Part shown: one piece after another, positions 1-7,923 of the stretch
Numbering within the stretch: position 1 is the stretch's first letter
Layout: each line of letters begins with the position of its first letter
Assembly (NCBI GenBank): GCA_031284365.1
Contig: JAISZX010000037.1
Coordinates: forward strand, 1 to 49,408
From: Holosporaceae bacterium
GTDB lineage: Bacteria > Pseudomonadota > Alphaproteobacteria > UBA3830
Reading direction: 5' to 3'
Length of the DNA: 49,408 nucleotides
The notes under the pieces: generated by a model
Told to the model about the DNA's origin: nothing
Database searches by the model: none
What the model saw: only the letters and a program-made list of their open reading frames with translations
Made by a program: the position numbers and the translations under genes

Positions 1-242
1 TATTGAGATATAGTCACAAAAACATTACTTCTTTGGAATTGCATTACCCTTGGCGTCATTATTGCCACTATATACCTTCTTATACCTATGAAGATAAGAC
101 GAATACTTCCTTAAAAAGCCGTTTTTTCTATGCTTATTAAAATTTATGAAACGGCCGTGACTTATCCATTTTTCGATATTGCTTTACGTTAAATTATGTG
201 ATACATAATGGTTGTGTTTTTTGAATTATAAGGGGGAGTAAA

Positions 243-725
243 ATGAAAAAAACAATGTTAATTGCGTTTGGGTTGTTGTTGTTAGGCGCTGACAGGTGCG
301 AAGGTTTGAACGATTGGGTTGTCGGAATCAGAGAACTTCTTGTATCTAAGCAACTCGCTTTCTATGCTATAAAATGGAATGGTAACACGAAATTTTCGTC
401 CGGTACGTTTGAAGAATTGGCAAGCGAAGCGAATGGAGAAGGCGCAATGTTTAATTGTTTAGCAATTACAAGCAGGGTACCGTTTTTTTCTAGTGAGTCC
501 ATGTCACATACATCTATGTTTTCTGTTATATCGCTTGTCGCTGTAGGGAAATTTGGTATTATAATTCCAATTTTTGATCCAAATGTCAGTGAAAATGAAG
601 ACATTTCATTTGAATGTGTTGGTACTGCAGTAGAAAGAATTTTTGGATGCAGTTATGAAATAACAACATCACAGAATGATATTGCTGCTCGTATTTCAGA
701 GTTATTAAACACTGAAAACCATTAG
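243..725 (+). CDS. Hypothetical secreted protein, 160 aa
   Basis: I do not recognise this protein. Residues 1-20 look like a Sec signal peptide: MKK, then a Leu-rich core ending near ADRCEG. The mature part of about 140 residues has no motif I can name; residues about 85-112 are rich in hydrophobic beta-type residues, and there are three further cysteines. The ATG is well supported by a strong ribosome binding site (GGGGGAG, four bases upstream). A weak sigma70-like promoter (TTGCTT at 179-184, 17-base spacer, TACATA) could drive it. It stands alone, with non-coding DNA on both sides, so context gives no role. Export to the periplasm or beyond is inferred from the signal peptide only. Confidence 0.7.
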   Translation: MKKTMLIAFGLLLLGADRCEGLNDWVVGIRELLVSKQLAFYAIKWNGNTKFSSGTFEELASEANGEGAMFNCLAITSRVPFFSSESMSHTSMFSVISLVAVGKFGIIIPIFDPNVSENEDISFECVGTAVERIFGCSYEITTSQNDIAARISELLNTENH

Positions 726-788
726 GATTGTTGGTTGTCACGGCCTTTTACAAAATTTAATGAGATACTGTGTATATACTCATTCCAC

Positions 789-854
789 ATGAGAATCGGG
801 AGTTTAGTGCTGAGGTAATGCTGAATTTTCAAGTAGCCTTATCCTGATTCTCAT
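789..854. repeat. Inverted repeat with 12-bp arms
   Basis: Bases 789-800 (ATGAGAATCGGG) pair with 843-854 (CCTGATTCTCAT): 12 pairs, one of them G-T, around a loop of about 42 bases. It lies in the gene-free stretch 726-1129. It has no T-run, so it is a poor intrinsic terminator. It could be an element end, an RNA structure or a binding site; the sequence does not decide. Confidence 0.4.
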
Positions 855-946
855 TGCGAATGACTATAGAGTCAAGTATAAAAAAACATGCTTTTTATTT
901 TTGTGAAGGCCTGTTCAAAATGTAAAAATACTTTCACTAATGCCTC

Positions 947-1060
947 TATACCCAATCATCTCGAGAAGATTGCCATTAATTATATAAACAATTAATTTTG
1001 GATATGGTTTTCTATGTATAATCAGAAAAATGTATAGATTCTCGAAATTCTATCGTTCAA
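947..1060 (-). mobile_element. Decayed IS630-type transposase 3' end (copy 1)
   Basis: This stretch matches the remnant at 45422-45601. Both begin with TATACCCA followed by a short GAGAAG hairpin, both carry the 15-mer GATTCTCGAAATTCT (1037-1051 here, 45537-45551 there), and the bases between align with scattered changes plus about 25 bases missing here. On the minus strand it reads EFRESI, then a degraded tail with stops, parallel to EFRESIRNFF in the other copy. No intact frame remains. The rest of the gene-free stretch 726-1129 holds only the inverted repeat at 789-854. Confidence 0.6.
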
Positions 1061-1129
1061 TCGAATCAAGTTAGTGCTGTAATACGGGCAAGAAATGCAA
1101 CAAAAATCCAGTACGCAGCGTCACGCTAC

Positions 1130-1223
1130 TGGCGGAGGGAGAGGGATTCGAACCCTCGATACGGCTTTTCAACCGTATGGCGGTTTAGCAAACCACTGCC
1201 TTCAGCCACTCGGCCATCCCTCC
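1130..1223 (-). tRNA. tRNA-Ser(GCU)
   Basis: The reverse complement folds as a class II tRNA of 94 bases including an encoded CCA. It has acceptor GGAGGGA with TCCCTCC, an anticodon loop TTGCTAA giving GCU, a long variable arm (CATACGG with CCGTATC) and a T-arm GAGGG-TTCGAAT-CCCTC. It reads AGC/AGU serine codons. It lies 19 bases after the end of cvpA on the same strand and could be co-transcribed with it. Confidence 0.97.
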
Positions 1224-1242
1224 AGCTGCTTATAAATAACTG

Positions 1243-2037
1243 TTATAGGGCGCTGCTGTCAAGGTGTTTTCGCGATGTTCTTTTTAATTTTGCAGTTTTT
1301 TTATGTTGGCGTTTTGTTGCAGTATTGGGAGTCTCTTCTAGAGACTCCGAAGTTTGAGTTATCGGAAGGGTTTCATCTGATTCATAGTCGGCTTTTAGCT
1401 TAACAATAGGATCAATAATTAAATTTTTTAATTTATCAGTTATACCGACTTTTTCTTCCGATCTCTTTTTAGTTATCTGCAACGACTCTTCAATAATCGC
1501 TTTCTTTTTCTTTTGTGAAGAAAGTTTTCTTACATCGCTAATCAAACCTAGTTTGATCATGCTAGGCATCAATAATTCAGCAACATTGAAGAATATCGAA
1601 GAAAGCTTGGAATTTCTTAAAAATGAATATTTATCCTTTTGAAACTCGAATGTAATCATCAAAGCATGCAGACATATGAAAACTCCGACGCTCTTGAAAA
1701 GACCGAACAGAACTCCAAACGCTCGATCAATCCCCGACAGCATTCCATGCTTTACGCTTTGCGATATTATATTGATAATCAGCAGCAGTACTATAAGCAC
1801 AGCCAAGTAAGAAACTGCGATGGATACGACGCGCACCAGCGTTACATTTTTAACTTGCTCAGCTACAATCGGAATTAAGTACGGAGCTATCCAGACTGCG
1901 ATAAATCCGCTGCAATACCAGGCGCATGTGCCAAAAAAATCCTTGATAAAGCCACGTACAAACCCAGATACTGTGAAAAAAAACATCAAAGCTATATAAA
2001 TATAATCAAGAAAATTGAAAAACTCACTATTTTTCAT
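1243..2037 (-). CDS. cvpA: CvpA family membrane protein
   Basis: Residues 1-140 carry four hydrophobic segments in the CvpA pattern: a short N-terminal stretch, a membrane helix with the Gly-Phe-x-Arg-Gly-Phe signature (VSGFVRGFIKDFFG, about 23-36), a region around residues 40-60, then helices near 70-95 and 100-125. The C-terminal 100 residues are polar and Lys-rich and probably cytoplasmic. The family is linked to colicin V production and envelope stress; its molecular role is not settled. The start overlaps the radA stop by four bases, so the two are translationally coupled. At 264 aa it is longer than the roughly 160-200 aa of many members because of the basic tail. Confidence 0.85.
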   Translation of the reverse strand: MKNSEFFNFLDYIYIALMFFFTVSGFVRGFIKDFFGTCAWYCSGFIAVWIAPYLIPIVAEQVKNVTLVRVVSIAVSYLAVLIVLLLIINIISQSVKHGMLSGIDRAFGVLFGLFKSVGVFICLHALMITFEFQKDKYSFLRNSKLSSIFFNVAELLMPSMIKLGLISDVRKLSSQKKKKAIIEESLQITKKRSEEKVGITDKLKNLIIDPIVKLKADYESDETLPITQTSESLEETPNTATKRQHKKTAKLKRTSRKHLDSSAL

Positions 2038-3383
2038 TTGTATGCTATTCCAAGCAATTCAACGACATTCATTATGGTTTCAATGGTTTCTATTTTCACT
2101 CCATCGCCACTTTTTACAATAGTGTTGGAGGCCGGAGCAATAATTCTCTTAAAACCGAGTTTTTCGGCCTCTTTTATGCGTTCTGAGCATCTAGAAACTG
2201 ATCTCACTTCGCCCGTTAATCCGATTTCACCAAAAACGCAGGTTTCGTTAAGAATGATCGTTTCGCTCCTTGCAGATAATAAACTCATGGCTACAGCGAG
2301 ATCGCACGCAGGTTCCGATATTTTTAAACCGCCGGCTATGTTTAAATACACATCTCTATCTGAAAAAGATATTTTGCACTTCGATTCTATGACGGCCAAT
2401 ATTGTGAATAACCGATTCATATCCCATCCGACAACAGTTCTGCGCGGCGCTGAGAAATAACTCTTGGAAACAAGCGCTTGCACTTCAACCAAAATCGGGC
2501 GCGTGCCCTCGATTCCGGAGAAAACAACAGATCCAGGAACGCTCTCGCTTCTCTGGGTTAAAAATAGGACTGATGGGTTAGAAACGCCAACAAGACCATG
2601 CTGCTGCATTTCGAAAATTCCAAGCTCATCGCATGGACCGTAACGGTTTTTTACGGATCTTAAAATGCGATAGGAGTTTCCGCGTTCACCCTCGAAATAC
2701 AGTACTGTATCAACCATATGCTCCAATATTTTTGGACCAGCAATTGCGCCATCCTTTGTTACATGACCAATCAGAAATACTGTTGTGTTTGTCGTTTTTG
2801 CGAAATTTATTAGTTTGTAGGCACAGGCGCGCACCTGGGAAACAGTTCCTGGAATGGAATCTACGGAAAAACTCTGGAGAGTTTGAATAGAATCTATGAT
2901 GAGAAAATCTACATCTTCTCCCAATGAATTTAAGACAATGTCAATGTCTGTTTCGCACGCAAGTTTCACGCTGGAATCACCGGCGCCAAGGCGAGCAGCA
3001 CGCATGCATATTTGCTCCGCTGATTCTTCCCCGGAAATGTACACGCATTTGTAGTCCTGTGATAAAGCTGCAGATATTTGTAGCAATAATGTTGATTTTC
3101 CGATTCCAGGATCACCGCCTATAAGAACGACTGATCCAGAAACGATTCCACCGCCAAGGACGCGATCAAATTCACCTATGTCGCTGAGTTTTCTGTCTAA
3201 TCTTTCCTGCGGAGCGGCGAGTGTCTTGAAATTTAATCGCGAGTTCCCTGTTTCTGATTTTTCTCCTGCTGAAATGTTTTCAACTATAGAATTCCACTGG
3301 CCACAATCTTCACACTTTCCCAGCCACTTCGGATAGCGAGCCCCACACTCGCTGCAGTAAAACTTTTTTTCGCCTTTAGCCAT
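2034..3383 (-). CDS. radA: DNA repair protein RadA (Sms)
   Basis: RadA is a RecA-like ATPase and branch-migration helicase that processes recombination intermediates. All family parts are visible: a four-cysteine zinc finger (C10, C13, C24, C27), Walker A GGDPGIGKST at 89-98, Walker B LIID near 161-164, the RadA-specific KNRYG motif at 245-249, and a C-terminal Lon-protease-like domain (about 310-449). At 449 aa it is near the usual 450-460. It follows the RsbW-like gene by 39 bases and overlaps cvpA at its end. Nothing suggests loss of function. Confidence 0.97.
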   Translation of the reverse strand: MAKGEKKFYCSECGARYPKWLGKCEDCGQWNSIVENISAGEKSETGNSRLNFKTLAAPQERLDRKLSDIGEFDRVLGGGIVSGSVVLIGGDPGIGKSTLLLQISAALSQDYKCVYISGEESAEQICMRAARLGAGDSSVKLACETDIDIVLNSLGEDVDFLIIDSIQTLQSFSVDSIPGTVSQVRACAYKLINFAKTTNTTVFLIGHVTKDGAIAGPKILEHMVDTVLYFEGERGNSYRILRSVKNRYGPCDELGIFEMQQHGLVGVSNPSVLFLTQRSESVPGSVVFSGIEGTRPILVEVQALVSKSYFSAPRRTVVGWDMNRLFTILAVIESKCKISFSDRDVYLNIAGGLKISEPACDLAVAMSLLSARSETIILNETCVFGEIGLTGEVRSVSRCSERIKEAEKLGFKRIIAPASNTIVKSGDGVKIETIETIMNVVELLGIAYK

Positions 3384-3422
3384 GATCCACCCTAATAATG
3401 CTGTGGATTATATAGTATTTCC

Positions 3423-3857
3423 TTATTTTTTAGTAGCAGCATTTGCCTCGTTATTTAATAGTGAAACAATGATGGTTAGCTGATTTTTGTCATCAACTCG
3501 CGAATATTCAACTACTTCAGACAATTGTTTTACTATGAAAATACCTAATCCACCAATTTGGCGCTCTTCTATGGAAGAATCAACGTCAGGATCCACCTTA
3601 CCTAGAGGATCGAATGGAATACCACTATCAACTAATTTAATCGTGATGCGATCGCCTTTTTTATCTATTTCCAGTGTAAAATCATGCTCCTCTCCATCTG
3701 GATAAGCGTAACTGATAACATTTGTGACAACTTCATCTAAAATTAAAAGAATGTCATGAAATTTTTCATCAGAAATATCATTTTCTTTGCAAAAATCGCC
3801 AATACTGTCACACAATTTTCCGATTTCTTCTATAGTGTTTTTTATTTTAATTAGCAT
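3423..3857 (-). CDS. RsbW-like anti-sigma / serine kinase (HATPase_c)
   Basis: A 144-aa single-domain GHKL ATPase of the RsbW/SpoIIAB type. The N box is LDEVVTNVISYAY, G1 is DSGIPFDP and G2 is GGLGIFIVKQL. Such proteins bind a sigma factor or other target and phosphorylate a STAS-domain antagonist. The start ATG lies in a seven-base overlap with the end of the PP2C phosphatase gene, so the two are made together and almost certainly act together. No STAS antagonist is visible in this window, so the target is unknown. RsbW-like domains of this family also occur without kinase activity. Confidence 0.85.
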   Translation of the reverse strand: MLIKIKNTIEEIGKLCDSIGDFCKENDISDEKFHDILLILDEVVTNVISYAYPDGEEHDFTLEIDKKGDRITIKLVDSGIPFDPLGKVDPDVDSSIEERQIGGLGIFIVKQLSEVVEYSRVDDKNQLTIIVSLLNNEANAATKK

Positions 3858-5023
3858 GATGGTGTAATCCTCAATCTATATTTTAAACATAATGTTGTAA
3901 TATCATCGGATTGTGGAGCTCCATCTGTGAACTCTCTAATTGATGATAACAAAGCTTTTGTGAGTAAATTTGGCGATAACGTCGAATTTTCCCGTAAAGC
4001 TGCAGAAAAACGCTCGTAGTCATACTCTTCTCCATTTTTGTTAACTGCCTCTGGTACTCCGTCAGTATATAATAGGATCATTTCACCAGGAGAAAAAACA
4101 TGAAGATTATCTATAAATTCTACCTCCTCAAATATACCGAGCGCCATTCCTGGATCGCATTCTAAAAACTCTGGCTCTTGATTGGAACGGATAACGCCTA
4201 TCGGCAGGTGTCCGGCGTTTGTGTAAACTATTTCATTTTTTTCTATGTCCACTATTCCATACATTGCTGTAATAAACATTGAAGTGACGTTTTCTCCACA
4301 CAAAGTTTTGTTTACATTTTTAAAGCATTCAGCAGGGGATGAATAAATTTTCGAAAATGACTTTATTAATGTTTTTCCAATCAGTGCAAACATGGCAGCT
4401 GAAACATTTTTTCCGGATACATCAGCTATTACTATTCCGAGTTTTGTTTCGCTCAGCCAGAAAAAATCATAAAAATCCCCCCCGACTTCAGCAGCCGGCG
4501 TTGTATCAGCCCAAATTTCAATATTTCCCTTCTTTACTACATTTCCAGGAAGGATGCTTTTTTGAAGCTTAGCGGAAACATCTAATTCATCAGAAATTGC
4601 AGACAATTTTTTGTTTGTTGCTTCCACTTGTTTTAATTTTTCCACAACATGTATAGTTTTTTCCAACGTATCGGAAAAATCTTTAAAATCAATCGGCTTA
4701 ATAACGAAGTCATGAGCACCTCCACGCATGACGGCTCGCAAAGTGTTCATATCTCCGTAGGCTGATATAACAATTGATTTCATCAACGGATATTCTTTGC
4801 GTAGCTGAGCTATAAAGCTTATTCCGTCCATTCCTGCAACGTTTATGTCAGATACAAAAATATCAAAAGCCTTACCTTTTAATAAATTTAATGCCTCCTC
4901 AGGACCACTGGCAAAAGAAAACTCATAGAGTTTGCTTGAAATCTGATGACGAAACTTTTGCTGAAATAGATCTTGAGTATCTTCCTCGTCGTCCAAAACT
5001 AAAATTTTTGATAAAATCGCCAC
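3851..5023 (-). CDS. Response regulator fused to PP2C (RsbU/SpoIIE-type) phosphatase
   Basis: Residues 1-125 are a receiver domain: acidic pair D11-D12, phospho-acceptor D59 in SDINVAGMDG, S87 and conserved K109 in IKPID. A short coiled linker (about 120-155) leads to a PP2C-type phosphatase domain (about 160-385) with the metal-binding motifs GGDFYDF, ADVSGKNVSAAMFA, LLYTDGVPEA and GAPQSDDITT. The likely logic is that phosphorylation of the receiver switches the phosphatase, which dephosphorylates a STAS antagonist phosphorylated by the RsbW-like partner encoded next. The sensor kinase is not in the window. The gene faces dnaQ across a 60-base gap that must hold both promoters. Confidence 0.92.
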   Translation of the reverse strand: MAILSKILVLDDEEDTQDLFQQKFRHQISSKLYEFSFASGPEEALNLLKGKAFDIFVSDINVAGMDGISFIAQLRKEYPLMKSIVISAYGDMNTLRAVMRGGAHDFVIKPIDFKDFSDTLEKTIHVVEKLKQVEATNKKLSAISDELDVSAKLQKSILPGNVVKKGNIEIWADTTPAAEVGGDFYDFFWLSETKLGIVIADVSGKNVSAAMFALIGKTLIKSFSKIYSSPAECFKNVNKTLCGENVTSMFITAMYGIVDIEKNEIVYTNAGHLPIGVIRSNQEPEFLECDPGMALGIFEEVEFIDNLHVFSPGEMILLYTDGVPEAVNKNGEEYDYERFSAALRENSTLSPNLLTKALLSSIREFTDGAPQSDDITTLCLKYRLRITPSC

Positions 5024-5083
5024 TTAACTCTTCTCCAAAAAGTGCTATAATGACCGATGATGCCATGAAAAAGTTTATAGATT

Positions 5084-5782
5084 GTGAATATTTCCCAATA
5101 TATTCGAGAAATTGTGCTTGATACTGAAACGACAGGGTTAGATCCCAAAAACGGGGATCGTATCGTTGATATTGCATGTGTTGAGCTAGTAAATCACGTT
5201 CCAACGGGTAACACTTACCAGGTGTATGTTAATCCAGAACGAGAAATATCTCAGGAAGCAACTGCCATAACAGGAATCACAAATGAAATGTTGGTGGGAA
5301 AGCCGCTTTTTTGCGAAATAGCTGATGATTTTCTGGATTTTATAAAAGATTCAACGCTTGTTATACACAATGCAAAATTCGATATAATGTTCCTCAACAG
5401 TGAGCTTGAAAGAATTAATAAGCCGCTGCTTGATATTGAAAATACAGTAGATACGTTGCAGATAGTTCGGCAAAAATTTCCGGGGATACCGGCAAATCTA
5501 GATTTTCTTTGCAAAAAATTCGAGGTGGATGCGTCAGAACGTGTTACCCACGGAGCTTTAATTGACTGTAAGCTGTTGGCAGAAGTATACATAAATCTTC
5601 TTGGAGGACGTCAAAGCTCTCTTTTTTCTGAAAATAAGGAAAAAATGTCGGCATCTGACACTGTGATCCATAGGCGGAGAAAAGTTAATACAAAGCGTTT
5701 TTTTCTACCATCGGATGATGAAGTACTTGCTCACAAAGAATTTTTAAAAAGTATTACGGCTCCGCTGTGGGATGAACAATGA
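5084..5782 (+). CDS. dnaQ: DNA polymerase III epsilon subunit (proofreading exonuclease)
   Basis: DEDDh 3'-5' exonuclease that edits errors within the replicase. Catalytic residues are visible: D13 and E15 (LDTETTG), D100 (HNAKFD), H156 and D161 (THGALIDC). The C-terminal tail (about 185-232), which in the family tethers the polymerase alpha subunit, is present. The start is a GTG; an in-frame TAG at 5078-5080 lies two codons before it, and no ATG is available before the conserved REIVLDTET. The ribosome binding site is weak. The stop overlaps the GHMP kinase start (ATGA), so the two are coupled. Confidence 0.95.
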   Translation: MNISQYIREIVLDTETTGLDPKNGDRIVDIACVELVNHVPTGNTYQVYVNPEREISQEATAITGITNEMLVGKPLFCEIADDFLDFIKDSTLVIHNAKFDIMFLNSELERINKPLLDIENTVDTLQIVRQKFPGIPANLDFLCKKFEVDASERVTHGALIDCKLLAEVYINLLGGRQSSLFSENKEKMSASDTVIHRRRKVNTKRFFLPSDDEVLAHKEFLKSITAPLWDEQ

Positions 5783-6642
5783 TAAGCTTCTCAAGTTTTG
5801 CTAAATGGATACTCTGCGGAGAGTATTCTGTTGTACGAGGTGGAAAAGCGATCGCATTTCCACTGCGCAATTTTTCAAATTGTATTTCTTTCGAGAGAAA
5901 AGGTGATTTTTTTATAACAAATAGTGAAAAATCTTCGGAAGATACAATTTTCGCTTTACTTAGGATTGGATGTGAATTGCTAGGCATTCCATTAGAAAAA
6001 ATCTCAGGTCATATCGAAATAAAAAGCGATATTCCAATCCAAAGTGGGCTTGGGAGTTCAGCTGCAATATGCGCCAACATCGCTAAAATATTTCAACACA
6101 ACGGATACTGCGACGATGTGTTTACGCTTGCCAGATGTATGGAAAACTATTTTCATAGAAAAAGCAGTGGATTAGACATTGCTGTGGCTTTAGAAAATAG
6201 GCCGATTATTTTCAAAGAAAATAGTGTAATCGAATTTCTAGAACCGAGTTTTTGGCCAAATATGCTTCTCACGTATTCAGGAAAAAAATCAATGACTTTT
6301 GATTGCATAGGCATTGTTAAAGATCTTTTTTTAAGAAACGAAAAAATAGCTATCGAGTTGAATTGCCAGATGAATTTAGCATCGGATATGTGCGAAGACG
6401 CTTTCAAAAAATCAAATTTTCGCGAACTGAGGGATGGAATAATGCTGGCAAATGATACTTTTTACAAGTGGGGATTATATAACGAATCTATGTCTAATCA
6501 CGTGGAACAGCTTCTATCTGTGGGAGCGGTTGCTGCAAAGCCAATTGGATCAGGATTAGGTGGATATATCATAAGTTTATGGGAAGAATTCCCAGATGAA
6601 AAGCTTGAATTTCCCGGCATTTTACACATCAATCAGCCATAA
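5779..6642 (+). CDS. GHMP kinase, mevalonate-kinase-like
   Basis: A 287-aa GHMP-superfamily small-molecule kinase. Motif 1 is the Gly-Glu-Tyr-Ser-Val region (GEYSVVRGGKAIAFPL, 14-29), motif 2 the ATP-binding PIQSGLGSSAA (86-96), D133 in SGLDIAVA sits where mevalonate kinase has its catalytic Asp, and motif 3 is KPIGSGLGG (254-262). The pattern fits mevalonate kinase best, which would phosphorylate mevalonate on the way to isopentenyl diphosphate. Other GHMP members, such as phosphomevalonate or sugar kinases, cannot be excluded from motifs alone. It is coupled to dnaQ and its last 14 bases overlap the M16 gene on the other strand. A mevalonate role would fit the absence of dxr from its usual place here. 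Confidence 0.75.
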   Translation: MISFSSFAKWILCGEYSVVRGGKAIAFPLRNFSNCISFERKGDFFITNSEKSSEDTIFALLRIGCELLGIPLEKISGHIEIKSDIPIQSGLGSSAAICANIAKIFQHNGYCDDVFTLARCMENYFHRKSSGLDIAVALENRPIIFKENSVIEFLEPSFWPNMLLTYSGKKSMTFDCIGIVKDLFLRNEKIAIELNCQMNLASDMCEDAFKKSNFRELRDGIMLANDTFYKWGLYNESMSNHVEQLLSVGAVAAKPIGSGLGGYIISLWEEFPDEKLEFPGILHINQP

Positions 6643-7921
6643 TATAAACAGTCCTTATCGAAGATTTATCAAAAATTTTTCTTGCAACTTCTAAAATGTC
6701 ATTTTGCGTAATTTCTGAGAATGGAAGTAAATTGTATTCAATTTGTTTGTCGATATGTGCGATGCTGGTAAAACCGTTGCGCAAACTTATCGCGATACTG
6801 TCTTGAAAAAAACTTAAATCTTTCAAATTTAATTTGTATTGATATGTTGATATTTTTTCTTCAGCATACTTTTTATATTTCTCCAGATCTTTTTTATCAA
6901 TGAAAATGAAAAAATAAAAAACGTTAGAAAGCTGCCTTTGTAGATAACCTGAATCAACGGAGTATGCGATGTTTTGTGATCTTAATCCAGCTTGAAAATC
7001 TCCAATTTTTCCATCAAATGAATTTTTCAATATTATGTAGGCCGTAGCTTTTTCTTTGTTACTCAGATTGTCCAAGCGAATTCCAGTTGCTATTCCAATT
7101 GCATTTCCCATGTTTTTTTTGTAAATAACTGAAAAATTATCTTCCGATGGATGACTTGCAGATATATCTAAATTTTGGGATTTTTCTTCACCTTTTTCGC
7201 GTAATCCATCAAATAGCGTTTCAATATATAATTCGATTTCTGACTGAGATACATCCCCAGCAAAAAAGACTTCAAGATTATCTTTTGAAAAATTGTTGTG
7301 TATAAAATCATCGATATCGTCTTTGGTGATGCTGTTTATGGCCTGAGCAGTGCCAGTATTATTCAACCCGTATCCATTATGTGGATACAACATATTCATC
7401 ATTTTATCAAAAAGCAATTCCTTTGGAGGCGATATTTCTGGGTCTAAAATTGCTGGATATCTACCTTTTACAAACTCCAAATCATTTTTTGAAAAAATTG
7501 GTTTTGAAAAAATCGGCGATAAAGACTTCAGCGCATCTGCAGCTTTATCTTTTAAAACAAAAAACGATAATTCAAAATCATCTCCAAAAGCATTAATGTT
7601 AAAATGACCTACGCCAAGTTCATTCAACTTCTCTTCGGTTTCTTCCGGAGACAACTCCCCAATTTTTCTGCATATGATAGTTCCAACAATAGCTGAAATT
7701 CCATGTTTCTCCTGGATGTTGTGCAGTACTCCAGCATTTTTAAATTTGCATTTTACATACACAACTTTATCACTCTTTACGCGCACTTGATACGCTTTTA
7801 CGCCGTAGCTATTTGCAGATTCAAAAATTTTGATAAACTGCTTTTCTTTTTTTAAAAAAATTGGAGCGGAAATCAAAACAATCAATATGACTGTAATTAT
7901 TATTTTCAATCTTCGCGACAT
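6629..7921 (-). CDS. M16-family protein, inactive (paralogue 4 of cluster)
   Basis: Full-length M16-type (pitrilysin/processing-peptidase fold) protein of 430 aa. An N-terminal hydrophobic helix (about 7-22) looks like an uncleaved anchor or signal. The zinc motif HxxEH is lost: the aligned stretch in EKHGISAIVGTII reads A..GT where the ligands should be. The later pattern (LGVGHFNINAFGDDFELSF, then a second domain with GNAIGIATGIRL) follows the M16 fold. It is the last gene of the minus-strand M16 run, two bases after the previous one. Inactive M16 proteins usually pair with an active partner to shape the cleavage chamber; that role is inferred. Confidence 0.8.
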   Translation of the reverse strand: MSRRLKIIITVILIVLISAPIFLKKEKQFIKIFESANSYGVKAYQVRVKSDKVVYVKCKFKNAGVLHNIQEKHGISAIVGTIICRKIGELSPEETEEKLNELGVGHFNINAFGDDFELSFFVLKDKAADALKSLSPIFSKPIFSKNDLEFVKGRYPAILDPEISPPKELLFDKMMNMLYPHNGYGLNNTGTAQAINSITKDDIDDFIHNNFSKDNLEVFFAGDVSQSEIELYIETLFDGLREKGEEKSQNLDISASHPSEDNFSVIYKKNMGNAIGIATGIRLDNLSNKEKATAYIILKNSFDGKIGDFQAGLRSQNIAYSVDSGYLQRQLSNVFYFFIFIDKKDLEKYKKYAEEKISTYQYKLNLKDLSFFQDSIAISLRNGFTSIAHIDKQIEYNLLPFSEITQNDILEVARKIFDKSSIRTVYIMAD

Positions 7922-7923
7922 TT

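Noticed and set aside
7-114. Hydrophobic 35-codon plus-strand frame at the window start, like the tail of a membrane protein
   Set aside because: A TGA precedes it at 4-6, and TGA is used as a stop in this genome (for example dnaQ). No start codon or binding site supports a gene.
846-865. Possible Fur-type site (GATTCTCATTGCGAATGA)
   Set aside because: Only a loose match to the iron-box pattern, with no gene placed to use it. The inverted repeat with 789-800 explains part of it.
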